From Neoroseomonas terrae (GTDB lineage: Bacteria > Pseudomonadota > Alphaproteobacteria > Acetobacterales > Acetobacteraceae), in NCBI RefSeq assembly GCF_018129025.1, contig NZ_JAAEDI010000009.1, positions 62,001 to 126,000 of the forward strand: a DNA stretch of 64,000 bases. Reading direction: 5' to 3'. Under the pieces are notes generated by a model. The model was not told the DNA's origin. It worked only from the letters and a program-made list of their open reading frames with translations, and ran no database searches. Of this stretch, positions 1 through 9,052 are shown piece after piece (within the stretch, counting starts at the first letter, position 1; each line of letters starts with the position of its first letter). Position numbers and translations under genes: made by a program.

Positions 1-1
1 C

Positions 2-907
2 GTGCTGCGCATCTGCGAGATCATGAACCGCGTGCTGCCGCCGGGCGTGTTCAACATGGTCTCGGGCTTCGGTCCCGAATGCGGCGCGCCGCTCGTCGAG
101 CACAAGCTGGTCCGCAAGGTGACGTTCACCGGCTCGGTCGAGACCGGGAAGATCGTCGCCCGCGCCGCTGCCGAGAAGCTGATCCCCGTCACGCTCGAAC
201 TCGGCGGCAAGTCGCCGATGATCGTCTTCGCGGATTGCGACTTCGACAAGACGGTGTCCGGCGCGCTGACCTCGATGCGCTTCACCCGCCAGGGCCAGTC
301 CTGCACGGCGGCGTCGCGCATCTATGTCGAGCGCCCGATCTTCGACCGTTTCGTGAAGGCGATGACGGATGCCGTGAACGGCATGGTCATGGGCGATCCG
401 CTGGATGAGAAGACCGACATCGGTACCATCGTCAGCGAAGGCCAGATGGAGAAGGTGAAGGGCTTCATCGCCGAGGGCACCGCGACGCCGGGTGCGACGG
501 CGCATGTCTGTTCCGCCATGCCGAAGGACCCCGCGCTGAAGAAGGGGCTGTTCATCCAGCCCGTGATCTTCACAGGCCTGACGAAGGACAGCCGCCTAGT
601 GCAGGAGGAAATCTTCGGCCCGGTCACCGTGATCCAGCCCTTCGACACACCGGAAGCCGTGCTCGCCGAAGCCAATGATTCCGACTACGGCCTCGCCGCC
701 TCGCTCTGGACCAACAACCTCAAGGTCGGCCTCGACCTCGCGCACCGGCTGGAAGCGGGGCTGGTTCAGATCAACCAGAACCTCGTCGTCCAGGCGAACC
801 TGTCCTATGGCGGCGTGAAGTCCTCGGGCCTCGGCAAGGAGGCGTCGCTGGAAGCGATGCTCGAGCACTTCACGCACAAGAAGACCATCATGGTGAACAT
901 GGCCTGA
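2..907 (+). CDS. NAD(P)-dependent aldehyde dehydrogenase, C-terminal part (cut by window start)
   Basis: The visible 301 residues are the last two thirds of an aldehyde dehydrogenase, which oxidises an aldehyde to the acid with NAD(P). The cofactor-site FTGSVETGK is at residues 42-50, the ELGGKSP motif with the general-base Glu is near residue 66, and the catalytic Cys101 sits in GQSCTAAS. EEIFGPV follows near residue 200. Families of this type are about 480 aa, so roughly 180 N-terminal residues lie before the window and the GTG at base 2 is not the true start. The substrate cannot be read from this part. The stop overlaps the next gene by one base, suggesting one transcript with the lipoprotein gene. 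Confidence 0.93.
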   Translation: MLRICEIMNRVLPPGVFNMVSGFGPECGAPLVEHKLVRKVTFTGSVETGKIVARAAAEKLIPVTLELGGKSPMIVFADCDFDKTVSGALTSMRFTRQGQSCTAASRIYVERPIFDRFVKAMTDAVNGMVMGDPLDEKTDIGTIVSEGQMEKVKGFIAEGTATPGATAHVCSAMPKDPALKKGLFIQPVIFTGLTKDSRLVQEEIFGPVTVIQPFDTPEAVLAEANDSDYGLAASLWTNNLKVGLDLAHRLEAGLVQINQNLVVQANLSYGGVKSSGLGKEASLEAMLEHFTHKKTIMVNMA

Positions 908-1353
908 TGGCGGCCCGTCACGCGCTCCTCCTCGCGCTGATCCTGGCCGGCTGCGCGGCGGAGCCCCCGCCTCCGCCGCCGCCAGAGCCGCCGCCGCCGC
1001 CGCCGCCAGTCGGCTGGCAGCCGATCGGCACGCTGAGCACCGGCGGCATGATCAGCAGTGGCTTCGTGCAGGAGCGTGGCCTGGTCACCACCGGCGCGGT
1101 CCGCCGCGCCTGGATCCTGCTGAACCTGCGCGAGTCCATCCCGATCCCGGAAACCGGCGGCAATGCCCGGTCGGTGCGCTTCGTCGGCGAGTATCGCTGC
1201 GCGCAGCGCGAGTGGCGCCCGGTGGAAGGTGCCTGGTTCGCCCGCCCGAACGCGCAGGAACCGGTGCACGCCGAACGCCCGCGCGGCGGTTTCCAGCCGG
1301 CCGAGGCTGGCACGCTGGGCGGCGCCTTCCTCGACGCCGCCTGCTCCCTGTAG
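907..1353 (+). CDS. small proline-rich lipoprotein
   Basis: 148 aa. It starts with a lipoprotein signal peptide (MAARHALLLALILAGC, lipobox LAGC with Cys16), so it should be lipid-anchored in the envelope. A nearly pure proline tract of about 17 residues (two seven-proline runs) follows the anchor, and then a compact domain containing RSVRFVGEYRC and WRPVEGAWF. That domain recalls small surface-adhesin E-like lipoproteins of alphaproteobacteria, but this is a resemblance and not a firm assignment. The start ATG shares one base with the upstream TGA, so translation is probably coupled to the aldehyde dehydrogenase. No function is known. Confidence 0.75.
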   Translation: MAARHALLLALILAGCAAEPPPPPPPEPPPPPPPVGWQPIGTLSTGGMISSGFVQERGLVTTGAVRRAWILLNLRESIPIPETGGNARSVRFVGEYRCAQREWRPVEGAWFARPNAQEPVHAERPRGGFQPAEAGTLGGAFLDAACSL

Positions 1354-1457
1354 CGAACCCGCCCGCCCGGCGAGCATCCCGGCCGGGCGCCGTTGCCAGC
1401 GGCGCGCAGCAGGCCCAGCATCCCCCATCGCCAGGCCGCATGGGGAACCCGCCAGCC

Positions 1458-2654
1458 ATGAACGACGACGCCAAAGCCCGTCTCGACGCGCTCCAGCCCG
1501 AACTTGTCGCCATCCGACGCGACATCCACGCCCACCCGGAAATGGGCATGGAGGAGGTCCGCACCTCGGCCCTCGTCGCGGAAAAGCTGCGCGGGTGGGG
1601 CCTCAACGTCACCGAAGGCGTCGGCAAGTACGGCGTCGTCGCGACGCTGAAGGGCCGGCAGCCCGGTCAGCGCGCGATCGGGCTGCGCTGCGACATGGAT
1701 GCGCTGTCGATCACCGAGGCGACCGGCCTGCCGCATGCCTCGAGGAATCCCGGCGTCATGCATGCCTGCGGGCATGACGGCCACACGACGATGCTGCTCG
1801 GTGCCGCGAAGATGCTGAAGGACGACCCCGATTTCGGCGGCACCGTCCACTTCATATTCCAGCCCGCCGAGGAAGGCCGCGGCGGCGCCAAGGCGATGAT
1901 CGAGGACGGGCTGTTCGACCGCTTCCCCGTCGATGCCGTCTATGGCCTGCACAACAAGCCGAACCGCCCCTTCGGCACCTTCGCGATCCAGCCGGGGCCC
2001 GCGATGGCCGCCGGCGACCGCTGGGTCGTCACCTTCCGCGGCACCGGCGGGCATGGCGGTTCCACGCCACACATGGCGACCGACGTCACCGTGCTGACGG
2101 CGCAGTTCATCCTCGCCGTGCAAACCATCATCTCGCGCAACGTCGCGGCGATCGATTCCGCGGTCATCAGCGTTGGCGCCATCCATGGCGGCTCGCTGCT
2201 CTCTACCAACGTCATGCCGGCGGAGATGGTGATCGGCGGCACCGCGCGGTCCTTCACCGAGGAGGTGCGCGACATCATGGAACGCCGGATGCGCGAACTG
2301 GCCGCCGGCCTCGCCGCTTCCTTCGGCTGCACTGCCGAGGTCGAGTATCACCGCCGCGGCACCGCCGTGGTGAACCATGTCGAACAGACCGGCATCGCGG
2401 CCAAGGCGGCGGCGGGCGTCGTCGGCGAGGACAAGGTCAACGCCAATGCCGGCCCCGTCACCGGCGGCGAGGATTTCTCACTGATGCTGAAGGCGCGCCC
2501 GGGATCCTTCATGTTCATGGGCATCGGCGCGGGCGGCCCTTCGTCGGAAGGGCTGCATACGCCGACCTACGATTTCAACGACGATGCGATCCCGGTCGGG
2601 GTGCAGTATTGGCTGAGCCTGGTGAAGCAGGAGCTCGGGTCGGTCGGCGAATAA
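1458..2654 (+). CDS. M20 family amidohydrolase (hippurate hydrolase-like)
   Basis: A 398-aa zinc-dependent amidohydrolase of the M20D group, which cleaves N-acyl amino acids such as hippurate. Metal-site motifs are visible: HAHPE near residue 24, CDMDAL at 78-83, HACGHDGHT at 102-110 and PAEEG at 136-140. GGEDFS near the C-terminus completes the family pattern. Length is typical. An in-frame ATG at 1440 would add six residues; 1458 is preferred because the family usually starts just before this helix. It lies about 100 bp after the lipoprotein gene on the same strand and ends at a strong hairpin. Substrate specificity is not resolved by sequence. Confidence 0.92.
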   Translation: MNDDAKARLDALQPELVAIRRDIHAHPEMGMEEVRTSALVAEKLRGWGLNVTEGVGKYGVVATLKGRQPGQRAIGLRCDMDALSITEATGLPHASRNPGVMHACGHDGHTTMLLGAAKMLKDDPDFGGTVHFIFQPAEEGRGGAKAMIEDGLFDRFPVDAVYGLHNKPNRPFGTFAIQPGPAMAAGDRWVVTFRGTGGHGGSTPHMATDVTVLTAQFILAVQTIISRNVAAIDSAVISVGAIHGGSLLSTNVMPAEMVIGGTARSFTEEVRDIMERRMRELAAGLAASFGCTAEVEYHRRGTAVVNHVEQTGIAAKAAAGVVGEDKVNANAGPVTGGEDFSLMLKARPGSFMFMGIGAGGPSSEGLHTPTYDFNDDAIPVGVQYWLSLVKQELGSVGE

Positions 2655-2671
2655 CGCGGCGCGGGTGCCGC

Positions 2672-2694
2672 GGAGAGGGGCTCAGCCCCTCTCC
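2672..2694. terminator. hairpin terminator between convergent genes
   Basis: A perfect inverted repeat (GGAGAGGGG, five-base centre, CCCCTCTCC) sits 18 bp past the amidohydrolase stop and just before the end of the convergent ABC binding-protein gene. It has no T tract, so it may also be one of the GAGGGG/CCCCTC hairpins that recur in this window. Confidence 0.55.
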
Positions 2695-2712
2695 CGCCCT
2701 GCCCCGCACGCA

Positions 2713-4296
2713 TCAAGCCGGCCGCACATCCTGCGCCAGCGTCATCTCATCCGCGCGCGGCGTATGCGTCAGCCCCTGCCGCATCGCCCAGATGTTCTTC
2801 TGGATGTGCAGCGGGATCCACGCCACGTCGCGCACGGCGATGCGCGTCGCCTCCTGGAACAGCGCCTCGCGCGCATTGTCGTCTGCGGTCGTCAGCGCGC
2901 GCGCCAGCGTGCTGTCGAATTCCGGGTTCGAATAGCCGGAACGGTTCACCGTGCCCCAGCCCCGCGCGACGTCGCGCGTGCCGAGCAGCCCGCGCAGCCC
3001 CGCGGAGGGCTCGCCCGAGGAATTCGCCCAGCCCCCGAAGCCGATCGACGTATCCGACCGCGCATTGCGCTGCGAGTACGCGGCATAGGGCATGGTATCG
3101 ACGCGCACCTTCACCCCGATGCGTGCCCACATCTGCCCGATCGCCTGGCAGATCGGCCCATCGTTCACGTAGCGGTCGTTCGGTCCATGGAGCGTGACGG
3201 TGAAGCCCTGCGGGTAGCCGGCCTCGGCCAGCAGCCGCCTTGCACGGTCGGCGTCGAAGGTGGGCGGTGCGATGTCGGGCGCGTAGCCGAAGGTGTCCGG
3301 CGGCATGAACTGCCCTGTCGGGATCGCCGCCCCCGCCATGATCCGTTCGGCGATCGCCGCACGGTTGATCGACATCGACAGCGCCTGGCGCACCCGCAGG
3401 TCACGCAGCGGGTTGGTCGTCAGCGCTTCCCCGTTCGGCCCGGCAACATACGGGCTCTGCTCGCGGAAATCGGTCCGCAGGTAGACGGAACGCAGGCTGA
3501 CCGTCTCCGACAGCGGGAAGCGCGCCTCCTGCCGCAGCCGGCCGAGATCCGTCGTCGGCACCGCGTCGATGAAGGCGACGTCCCCCGCCCGCAGCGCCGC
3601 GACGCGCGAGCCGTCATTGCCGATGAAGCGGTAATTCACCTGCGCCCAGGCGGGTTTGTCGCCCCAGTAGTTCGCGTTGCGCTCCATCTCCACGCGGTCG
3701 CCATGGCGATAGCTGCGCAGCCGGAAGGGACCGGTGCCGATCACCGCGCGGCCGCTGTTGAAATCCCCGGTCTGGCTGTTGTCGCCGATGCCGTGCCACA
3801 GCACGACGATCTGCGAGAGATCCGCCGGGAGCAGCGGATAGACGCCCTCGGTCCGGAAGCGGATGGTGTGGTCGTCAACCACCTCCGTCGCCTTGATCGC
3901 GCGGGTGAACACGCCGAAGGACCCGGGGCTGTTCACCACCTTCGGGATGCGTTCCAGCGTGTAGACCACGTCGCGCGCCGTGAAGGGCTCGCCATTGTGG
4001 AACGTCACGCCGCGGCGGAGCCGGAACTCCCAGGTGTCGTCGGCGACGAGCCGCCAGGATTCCGCGAGGCCGGGCGCAAGCCGCGCCTGCGCGTCACGCT
4101 CGACGAGCGGATCGAAGAAGTGCTGCGCCAGCGCGTTGTTCGGCGTGAGCGTGTGGTACTGCGGATCGAGCGAGGTCGGGATCGCGCCAACCGCCATCTC
4201 GAGCGTCGCACCGGCCTCCGCAGCGCGTGCCGGATGTGCTGCTGCCGCTGCAGCCGCTGAGAACAGAACTGCGCGTCTCGTCGGTCGGATCATCAA
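2713..4296 (-). CDS. ABC transporter substrate-binding protein, peptide/nickel type (SBP family 5)
   Basis: 527 aa. The N-terminus has [20 protein letters not shown], a signal peptide with two arginines that may be Tat or Sec dependent, so the mature protein is periplasmic. The rest is a complete family-5 (DppA/OppA-like) binding protein: SLDPQYHTLTPNNALAQHFFDPLVE, then WEFRLRRGVTFHNGEPFTARDVVYTLER, then the typical lobe with NPLRDLRVRQALSMSINR near residue 300. It should bind a peptide, glutathione-like or related ligand for import. No permease or ATPase gene lies beside it, so it is an orphan in this window. Downstream on the opposite strand is the amidohydrolase. Confidence 0.9.
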   Translation of the reverse strand: MMIRPTRRAVLFSAAAAAAAHPARAAEAGATLEMAVGAIPTSLDPQYHTLTPNNALAQHFFDPLVERDAQARLAPGLAESWRLVADDTWEFRLRRGVTFHNGEPFTARDVVYTLERIPKVVNSPGSFGVFTRAIKATEVVDDHTIRFRTEGVYPLLPADLSQIVVLWHGIGDNSQTGDFNSGRAVIGTGPFRLRSYRHGDRVEMERNANYWGDKPAWAQVNYRFIGNDGSRVAALRAGDVAFIDAVPTTDLGRLRQEARFPLSETVSLRSVYLRTDFREQSPYVAGPNGEALTTNPLRDLRVRQALSMSINRAAIAERIMAGAAIPTGQFMPPDTFGYAPDIAPPTFDADRARRLLAEAGYPQGFTVTLHGPNDRYVNDGPICQAIGQMWARIGVKVRVDTMPYAAYSQRNARSDTSIGFGGWANSSGEPSAGLRGLLGTRDVARGWGTVNRSGYSNPEFDSTLARALTTADDNAREALFQEATRIAVRDVAWIPLHIQKNIWAMRQGLTHTPRADEMTLAQDVRPA

Positions 4297-4423
4297 GGTC
4301 GCCCCGCTGTTGCACGCGGGACTGCACCAACCGAACCCTCACGCTGTCAAGCGCACGAACCATCTTGGCCACGCGCCAACGGCCGTGGAAGATCCTGCCC
4401 GCCGCAGGCGGTGCGGCATCTGT

Positions 4424-4879
4424 TCAATCGCGTGTTGCCGGGCCCGCCCCGTGGCTCGGGTCGTCGCAATGGCCATGCGCGAAATCCGACAGCGTCTCGA
4501 TCACGCGGCATTCGCCCACCACGCCGCCGGCGCAGCCCGTCGCCATGCGTTGCAGTTCCGCCCGCAGGGCGGTCAACCGGCGCAGCCGCGCATCGATATC
4601 AAGGATCGTCGCCGTCGCCAGCTCATGCACCTGCCCGCAATCGGCCTCCGGATGGCTGGCAAGATCGAGCAGCGTACGGATCGCCGCGCTTTCGAACCCG
4701 AGTTCCCGCGCATGGCGGATGAAGCCGAGCCGGCGCAGATGCGCCTCTCCATAAGCACGGTGCCCGCCCTCGGTGCGCGCGGCAGGCGGCAGCCAGCCTT
4801 CCTGCTCGTACCAGCGGATGGTGGTGGGCTTCACGCCGGTGGCACGTGCCAGATCCCCGATCGACAGCATCGCCATCAT
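4424..4879 (-). CDS. MerR family metal-responsive regulator (ZntR/CadR/PbrR type)
   Basis: 151 aa. The N-terminal winged helix is standard for MerR (IGDLARATGVKPTTIRWYEQEGWLPP), followed by the dimerisation helix. A Cys in ADCGQVHELA and a C-terminal loop C-A-G-G-V-V-G-E-C match the Zn/Cd/Pb-sensing branch, and the tail HGHCDDPSHG resembles CadR tails. Its ATG overlaps the mntR stop (ATGA), so both regulators are translated from one message. No MerR-type operator lies beside its own gene, but a clear one lies before the P-type ATPase at 6741, which is the probable target. Which of Zn, Cd or Pb it senses cannot be decided here. Confidence 0.88.
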   Translation of the reverse strand: MMAMLSIGDLARATGVKPTTIRWYEQEGWLPPAARTEGGHRAYGEAHLRRLGFIRHARELGFESAAIRTLLDLASHPEADCGQVHELATATILDIDARLRRLTALRAELQRMATGCAGGVVGECRVIETLSDFAHGHCDDPSHGAGPATRD

Positions 4880-5316
4880 GTGGTGTCGCCGCGCTCCGAC
4901 AGGAAGCGGGCGAAGGCCGTGAGCGCCTTGTCGCTCGCATGGTGCTCGATGCCCTCGGCATCCTGCTCCGCCGTGCCGGCGTCGAGCCCAACGGCGATCA
5001 GGAAGCGCACGACAAGGTCGTGGCGTGCCTTGGCCTCGGCGGCGAGCGCCGTCCCCGCCGCGGTCAGGAACAGCCCGCGATAGGGTTTGGTCTCCACGAG
5101 CCCATCGCGCTGCAACCGTCCGACCGTCGCCGTCACGGTGGCCTGCGAGACGCCCATGCGCCGGGCGAGGTCGACCGCGCGGGCCTCCCCTTCCTCCCGC
5201 AGCAGGTCGGCAATCAACTCGACGTAATCCTCCGCCGTCGCCTTCCGGTCGGCCTCGCGCTGGCGGACGAAACGGGCGGCCTGATCCTCGGCGGTAGGCA
5301 GGGTGCGGCGTGGCAT
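4876..5316 (-). CDS. mntR: manganese-responsive regulator MntR
   Basis: 146 aa, DtxR family. The winged helix-turn-helix reads RAVDLARRMGVSQATVTATVGRLQRDGLVE (about residues 45-75) and the metal-binding C-terminal helix has EGIEHHASD near residue 123. This agrees with the proteobacterial MntR, which lacks an SH3 domain and represses mntH when Mn2+ is high. It is divergent from mntH with an 80-bp shared regulatory region containing two palindromes. It overlaps the downstream merR gene by four bases, joining a manganese-uptake sensor and a heavy-metal-efflux sensor in one operon. Confidence 0.93.
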   Translation of the reverse strand: MPRRTLPTAEDQAARFVRQREADRKATAEDYVELIADLLREEGEARAVDLARRMGVSQATVTATVGRLQRDGLVETKPYRGLFLTAAGTALAAEAKARHDLVVRFLIAVGLDAGTAEQDAEGIEHHASDKALTAFARFLSERGDTT

Positions 5317-5366
5317 CGATATCCTGGATACGCGACTGAATCCCTTGATAGAGGCGCGAACACTTC

Positions 5367-5380
5367 TTAGCCTAGACTAA
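5367..5380. promoter_or_regulatory. probable MntR operator before mntH
   Basis: TTAGCCTAGACTAA is an inverted repeat with one mismatched pair, 17 bp upstream of the mntH ATG and inside the mntR-mntH divergent region. It is AT-rich against a GC-rich background. A second exact palindrome, TATCCTGGATA, lies at 5320-5330 next to the mntR start and could be an autoregulatory site. Assignment to MntR is by position. Confidence 0.55.
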
Positions 5381-5396
5381 CTTTCGGAGACGAGGC

Positions 5397-6734
5397 ATGA
5401 ACCCGCCGCCCTCGGATGCCGCAGCCGCCCACCCTGCCCGCCCGCCCAGCCTGCCGGAGGTGCATCGGTCCGTGGCCGTGCCGAACGCCGGCGGCTTTCT
5501 GCGCAAGCTGTTCGCCTTCATGGGCCCGGGCTATTTGGTGGCCGTCGGCTACATGGACCCGGGCAACTGGGCGACCGCGCTCGCTGGCGGCTCGGCCTTC
5601 GGCTACACGCTGCTCGCCGTCGCGCTCACCTCCTCCCTGATGGCGATCCTGCTCCAGGCGCTCTGCACGCGCATCGGCATCGCCACGGGCCGCGACCTCG
5701 CGCAGCTCTGCCGCGAACGCTTCCCGAAGCCCGTCGCCTACCCGCTCTGGCTCTTCGCCGAGGCGGCGATCTGCGCGACCGACCTCGCCGAGCTGATCGG
5801 AACGGCCATCGCGCTGCAGCTCCTGTTCGGCATCCCGCTGATCTTCGGCGTCATGCTGACGGCGCTGGACGCCTTCCTCATCCTTTGGCTGCAGAACAAG
5901 GGCGTGCGCTGGCTCGAAGCGCTGATCTTCGGCTTCATCGTGCTGATCTTCGGCTGCTTCGCCGTGCAACTCGCCCTGTCACACCCGGTCTGGGGGGACG
6001 TGCTGATGGGCTACATCCCCTCGGCCACCATCATCACGGATCGCACGCAGCTTTACATCGCCATGGGCATCCTCGGCGCCACGGTGATGCCCCACAATCT
6101 CTACCTGCACACCGCGGTGGTCCAATCCCGCGCGTGGGAGAACACCGAGCCCGCGAAGAAGGAGGCGATCAGGTTCGCCACGCTCGACAGCACCATCGCG
6201 CTCGCCTTCGCGCTGCTCATCAACTCGGCGATCCTGATCACCGCCGCCTCGGTCTTCCACAGCACGGGCAACACCGACGTGGCCGAGATCCAGGAGGCCT
6301 ACCGCCTGATGTCGCCGCTGCTCGGCACCGGCATCGCCGCGACGCTGTTCGCGGTGGCGCTGCTGCTCTGTGGCATCAATTCCACCGTCACGGCGACGCT
6401 TGCCGGGCAGGTGGTCATGGAGGGCTTCCTGCGCTTTCGCCTGCCGCCGGTGCTGCGACGGCTGGTCACGCGCCTGATCGCCATCATCCCGGCGGTCATC
6501 GTCACCTTCTACTATGGCGAATCGGGCACGGCGCAGCTGCTGATCCTCTCGCAGGTCATCCTGTCCATGCAGCTTCCCTTCGCGGTCATCCCCCTGATGA
6601 TGTTCGCAACCGACAGGTCGCGACTGGGGGCACTGGCCGCGCCGCGCTGGCAGGCCGTGCTCGGATGGGCCTGCGCGGCGGTGATCCTGGCGCTGAACAT
6701 GAAGGTTCTGTTCGACGCGCTGTTCGGGGAGTGA
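5397..6734 (+). CDS. mntH: Nramp-type Mn2+/Fe2+ transporter MntH
   Basis: 445 aa, inner-membrane proton-coupled divalent metal importer. The TM1 metal motif DPGNW is at residues 54-58 and the TM6 motif MPHNLYLH is at about residue 230; both are diagnostic of Nramp. About eleven hydrophobic segments are visible. The start ATG has a GGAG sequence about 8 bp upstream. It faces mntR across an 80-bp region with a palindromic operator, so manganese repression is expected. The Zn/Cd/Pb exporter gene follows on the same strand but has its own promoter. Confidence 0.96.
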   Translation: MNPPPSDAAAAHPARPPSLPEVHRSVAVPNAGGFLRKLFAFMGPGYLVAVGYMDPGNWATALAGGSAFGYTLLAVALTSSLMAILLQALCTRIGIATGRDLAQLCRERFPKPVAYPLWLFAEAAICATDLAELIGTAIALQLLFGIPLIFGVMLTALDAFLILWLQNKGVRWLEALIFGFIVLIFGCFAVQLALSHPVWGDVLMGYIPSATIITDRTQLYIAMGILGATVMPHNLYLHTAVVQSRAWENTEPAKKEAIRFATLDSTIALAFALLINSAILITAASVFHSTGNTDVAEIQEAYRLMSPLLGTGIAATLFAVALLLCGINSTVTATLAGQVVMEGFLRFRLPPVLRRLVTRLIAIIPAVIVTFYYGESGTAQLLILSQVILSMQLPFAVIPLMMFATDRSRLGALAAPRWQAVLGWACAAVILALNMKVLFDALFGE

Positions 6735-6740
6735 CCCCTC

Positions 6741-6771
6741 TTGAACCTCCAGTGACTGGAGGTGCCATACG
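6741..6771 (+). promoter_or_regulatory. MerR-type promoter/operator of the P-type ATPase gene
   Basis: A -35-like TTGAAC (6741-6746) and a -10-like CATACG (6766-6771) are separated by 19 bp. The spacer is filled by the perfect dyad ACCTCCAGTGACTGGAGGT (6745-6763). The over-long spacer carrying a dyad is the hallmark of promoters that MerR-family activators untwist. The merR gene at 4424-4879 is the obvious partner although mntR and mntH lie between. Confidence 0.8.
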
Positions 6772-6799
6772 TTGCCCATCGGCTGAAGGAGCCAGGGCG

Positions 6800-9052
6800 A
6801 TGGGTGCTGAGAACAGGCGGCAATGGCGCGTCGAGGGCATGGATTGCGCCTCCTGCGTCGCCAAGGTCACCAAGGCGGTCGAGCGGCTGCCCGGCGTCAC
6901 CGACGTCACGGTCAACCTGATGGCGGAACGGCTGACCGCCACCCTCGCCCCCGGCACCGGCGATGCCGAGGCGGTGACGACGCAGGTCCGCTCCCTCGGC
7001 TATGAAATCAGCGCCCTGGCCGACGCGACCGAGCCGGCCCACCGCCACGGCTCCGGCTGCACCCACGACCACGACCATGCGCACGGCCACCACCATGGCG
7101 AAGCCCCCGCGGCGAAGGGCCACGCTCCCGCCGCGCACGGCCACGACCACGACGACCCCGGCGATGCCGGCAAGCCGTGGCACGCCACCGCCAAGGCGCG
7201 CCTCGTCTGGCTGCTCGGCGGGCTGGTGGTTGGCGCCTATGCGCTCTCCCTCGCCCTGCCGCACAGCTTCACCTATCCGCTTTTCCTCGCCGCCACGCTC
7301 GTCGCGCTGATCCCCTTCGGCCGCCGCGCCTTCGCCCTGGCCCGGGCCGGCAGCCCCTTCAGCATCGAGACGCTGATGGTCACCGCCGCGTTCGGCGCCG
7401 TGGTCATCGGCGCCGCCGAGGAAGCCGCCGTCGTCGTCCTGCTCTTTGCCCTTGGCGAGATGCTGGAAGGAGTCGCCGCCGGCCGTGCCCGCGCCGGCAT
7501 CCGGGCGTTGGCCGCGCTGATCCCGCGCACCGCCCTGCGCCTCGGCCCGGACGGCACCACGGAACAGGTCCCCGCGGACCGTCTCGCCATCGGCGACCTG
7601 GTCCTCGTCCGCCCCGGCGACCGCGTCCCGTGCGACGGCACCATCGAGGACGGGACCTCCGCCCTGGACGAAAGCCCGGTGACCGGGGAGAGCGTGCCCG
7701 TCACCCGCGGCCCCGGCGATCCCGTCGTCGCCGGCAGCATCAACGCCGACGGCGCGCTGCGCATCCGCGTCGACCGCGCCGCCGCCGACAACACCATCGC
7801 TCGCATCATCCGCATGGTGGAGGAAGCGACCGCCTCCCGCGCGCCCACCCAGCGCTTCATCGAGCGCTTCTCCGCCTGGTGGACGCCCGGCGCGATGATC
7901 GTCTCGCTCGCCGTCATCCTCGGCGCACCGCTGCTGCTCGGCTGGGGCTGGGAAACCAGCCTCTATCGCGGCCTCGCCGTGCTGCTGATCGCCTGCCCCT
8001 GCGCGCTGGTCATCTCGGTGCCCGCGGCGATGGCCTCGGGGCTGTCGGCCGGCGCCCGGCGCGGACTGCTCATCAAGGGCGGGGCGGCGCTGGAGGCGAT
8101 CGGCCACGCCCGTCATGTCGCCTTCGACAAGACCGGCACCCTGACCGAAGGCCGCCCCCGCGTGACGGACATCCTGGCAGCCGATGGCCCGGGCACCTCG
8201 GCGCTGCTGGCGATGGCCGCCGCCGTCGAGCAGGGTTCGGCCCACCCGCTGGCCCTCGCCATCCTGGCCGAGGCCGAAACGCGGGGTATTCCCGTGCCGG
8301 CCGCCGATTCGCAGGCCGCGATCCCTGGTCGCGCGGTGACCGGCGTGGTCGGCGGCCGCCGCGTCAGCATCGGCAGCCCCCGCCATGCTCGCGAGGAACT
8401 GGCCTCGCTCGGCGCGATGGAGGAGCCGGTCGCCCGTTTCGAAGGTGAGGGCAAGACGGTCGCCGTCGTCCTTGCCGATGCCGCGATCGCCGGCATCATC
8501 GCCCTGCGCGACGAACCCCGCGCCGACGCCGCCGCCGGCATCGCCGCCATCACGTCGCTCGGCCTCCGCGCGGTCATGCTGACCGGGGACAACGCCCGCA
8601 CCGCCGCCGCCATCGCAGGCGGCCTGGGGCTGGACGCGAAGGCCGAACTGCTGCCCGACGACAAGCTCCGCGCCATCGGCGCCCTGCGTGAGGATGGCGA
8701 CGTCATCATGGTCGGCGACGGCATCAACGACGCGCCGGCGCTGGCGGCGGCGACCGTTGGCGTGGCGATGGGCGGCGGCACCGATGTCGCGCTGGAAACC
8801 GCGGACGCCGCCGTGCTGAAGGACCGCGTCTCCGGCGTCGCGGAGCTCGTGGGCCTGTCCCGGGCGACCATGCTGAACGTGAAGCAGAATGTCGCCGTCG
8901 CGGTCGGGCTCAAGGGCGTCTTCCTGGTCACGACGCTGGCCGGCGTCACCGGGCTGTGGCCCGCAATCCTGGCGGATACCGGCGCGACCGTGCTGGTCAC
9001 GCTGAACGCGCTGCGCCTGCTGGGCTGGCGGCCCGGCGCAATGCCGCAGTAA
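6800..9052 (+). CDS. zntA: Zn2+/Cd2+/Pb2+ efflux P1B-type ATPase (ZntA-like)
   Basis: 750 aa. It has an N-terminal heavy-metal domain with GMDCASC (residues 13-19) and a histidine-rich linker at about 80-118 (many H-D-H and H-G-H repeats). Membrane segments follow, with the transport motif CPC (399-401) and the phosphorylation motif DKTGT (443-447), then the hinge GDGINDAPAL. The CPC plus His-rich linker and the upstream MerR-type promoter fit a Zn/Cd/Pb exporter; copper export is less likely but not excluded. Start chosen at ATG 6800, 29 bp after the -10 element; a long open frame extends further upstream but runs through mntH. Confidence 0.92.
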   Translation: MGAENRRQWRVEGMDCASCVAKVTKAVERLPGVTDVTVNLMAERLTATLAPGTGDAEAVTTQVRSLGYEISALADATEPAHRHGSGCTHDHDHAHGHHHGEAPAAKGHAPAAHGHDHDDPGDAGKPWHATAKARLVWLLGGLVVGAYALSLALPHSFTYPLFLAATLVALIPFGRRAFALARAGSPFSIETLMVTAAFGAVVIGAAEEAAVVVLLFALGEMLEGVAAGRARAGIRALAALIPRTALRLGPDGTTEQVPADRLAIGDLVLVRPGDRVPCDGTIEDGTSALDESPVTGESVPVTRGPGDPVVAGSINADGALRIRVDRAAADNTIARIIRMVEEATASRAPTQRFIERFSAWWTPGAMIVSLAVILGAPLLLGWGWETSLYRGLAVLLIACPCALVISVPAAMASGLSAGARRGLLIKGGAALEAIGHARHVAFDKTGTLTEGRPRVTDILAADGPGTSALLAMAAAVEQGSAHPLALAILAEAETRGIPVPAADSQAAIPGRAVTGVVGGRRVSIGSPRHAREELASLGAMEEPVARFEGEGKTVAVVLADAAIAGIIALRDEPRADAAAGIAAITSLGLRAVMLTGDNARTAAAIAGGLGLDAKAELLPDDKLRAIGALREDGDVIMVGDGINDAPALAAATVGVAMGGGTDVALETADAAVLKDRVSGVAELVGLSRATMLNVKQNVAVAVGLKGVFLVTTLAGVTGLWPAILADTGATVLVTLNALRLLGWRPGAMPQ

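Noticed and set aside
918-2378. 486-codon minus-strand frame opposite the amidohydrolase
   Set aside because: Antisense shadow of the M20 gene and the proline-rich lipoprotein.
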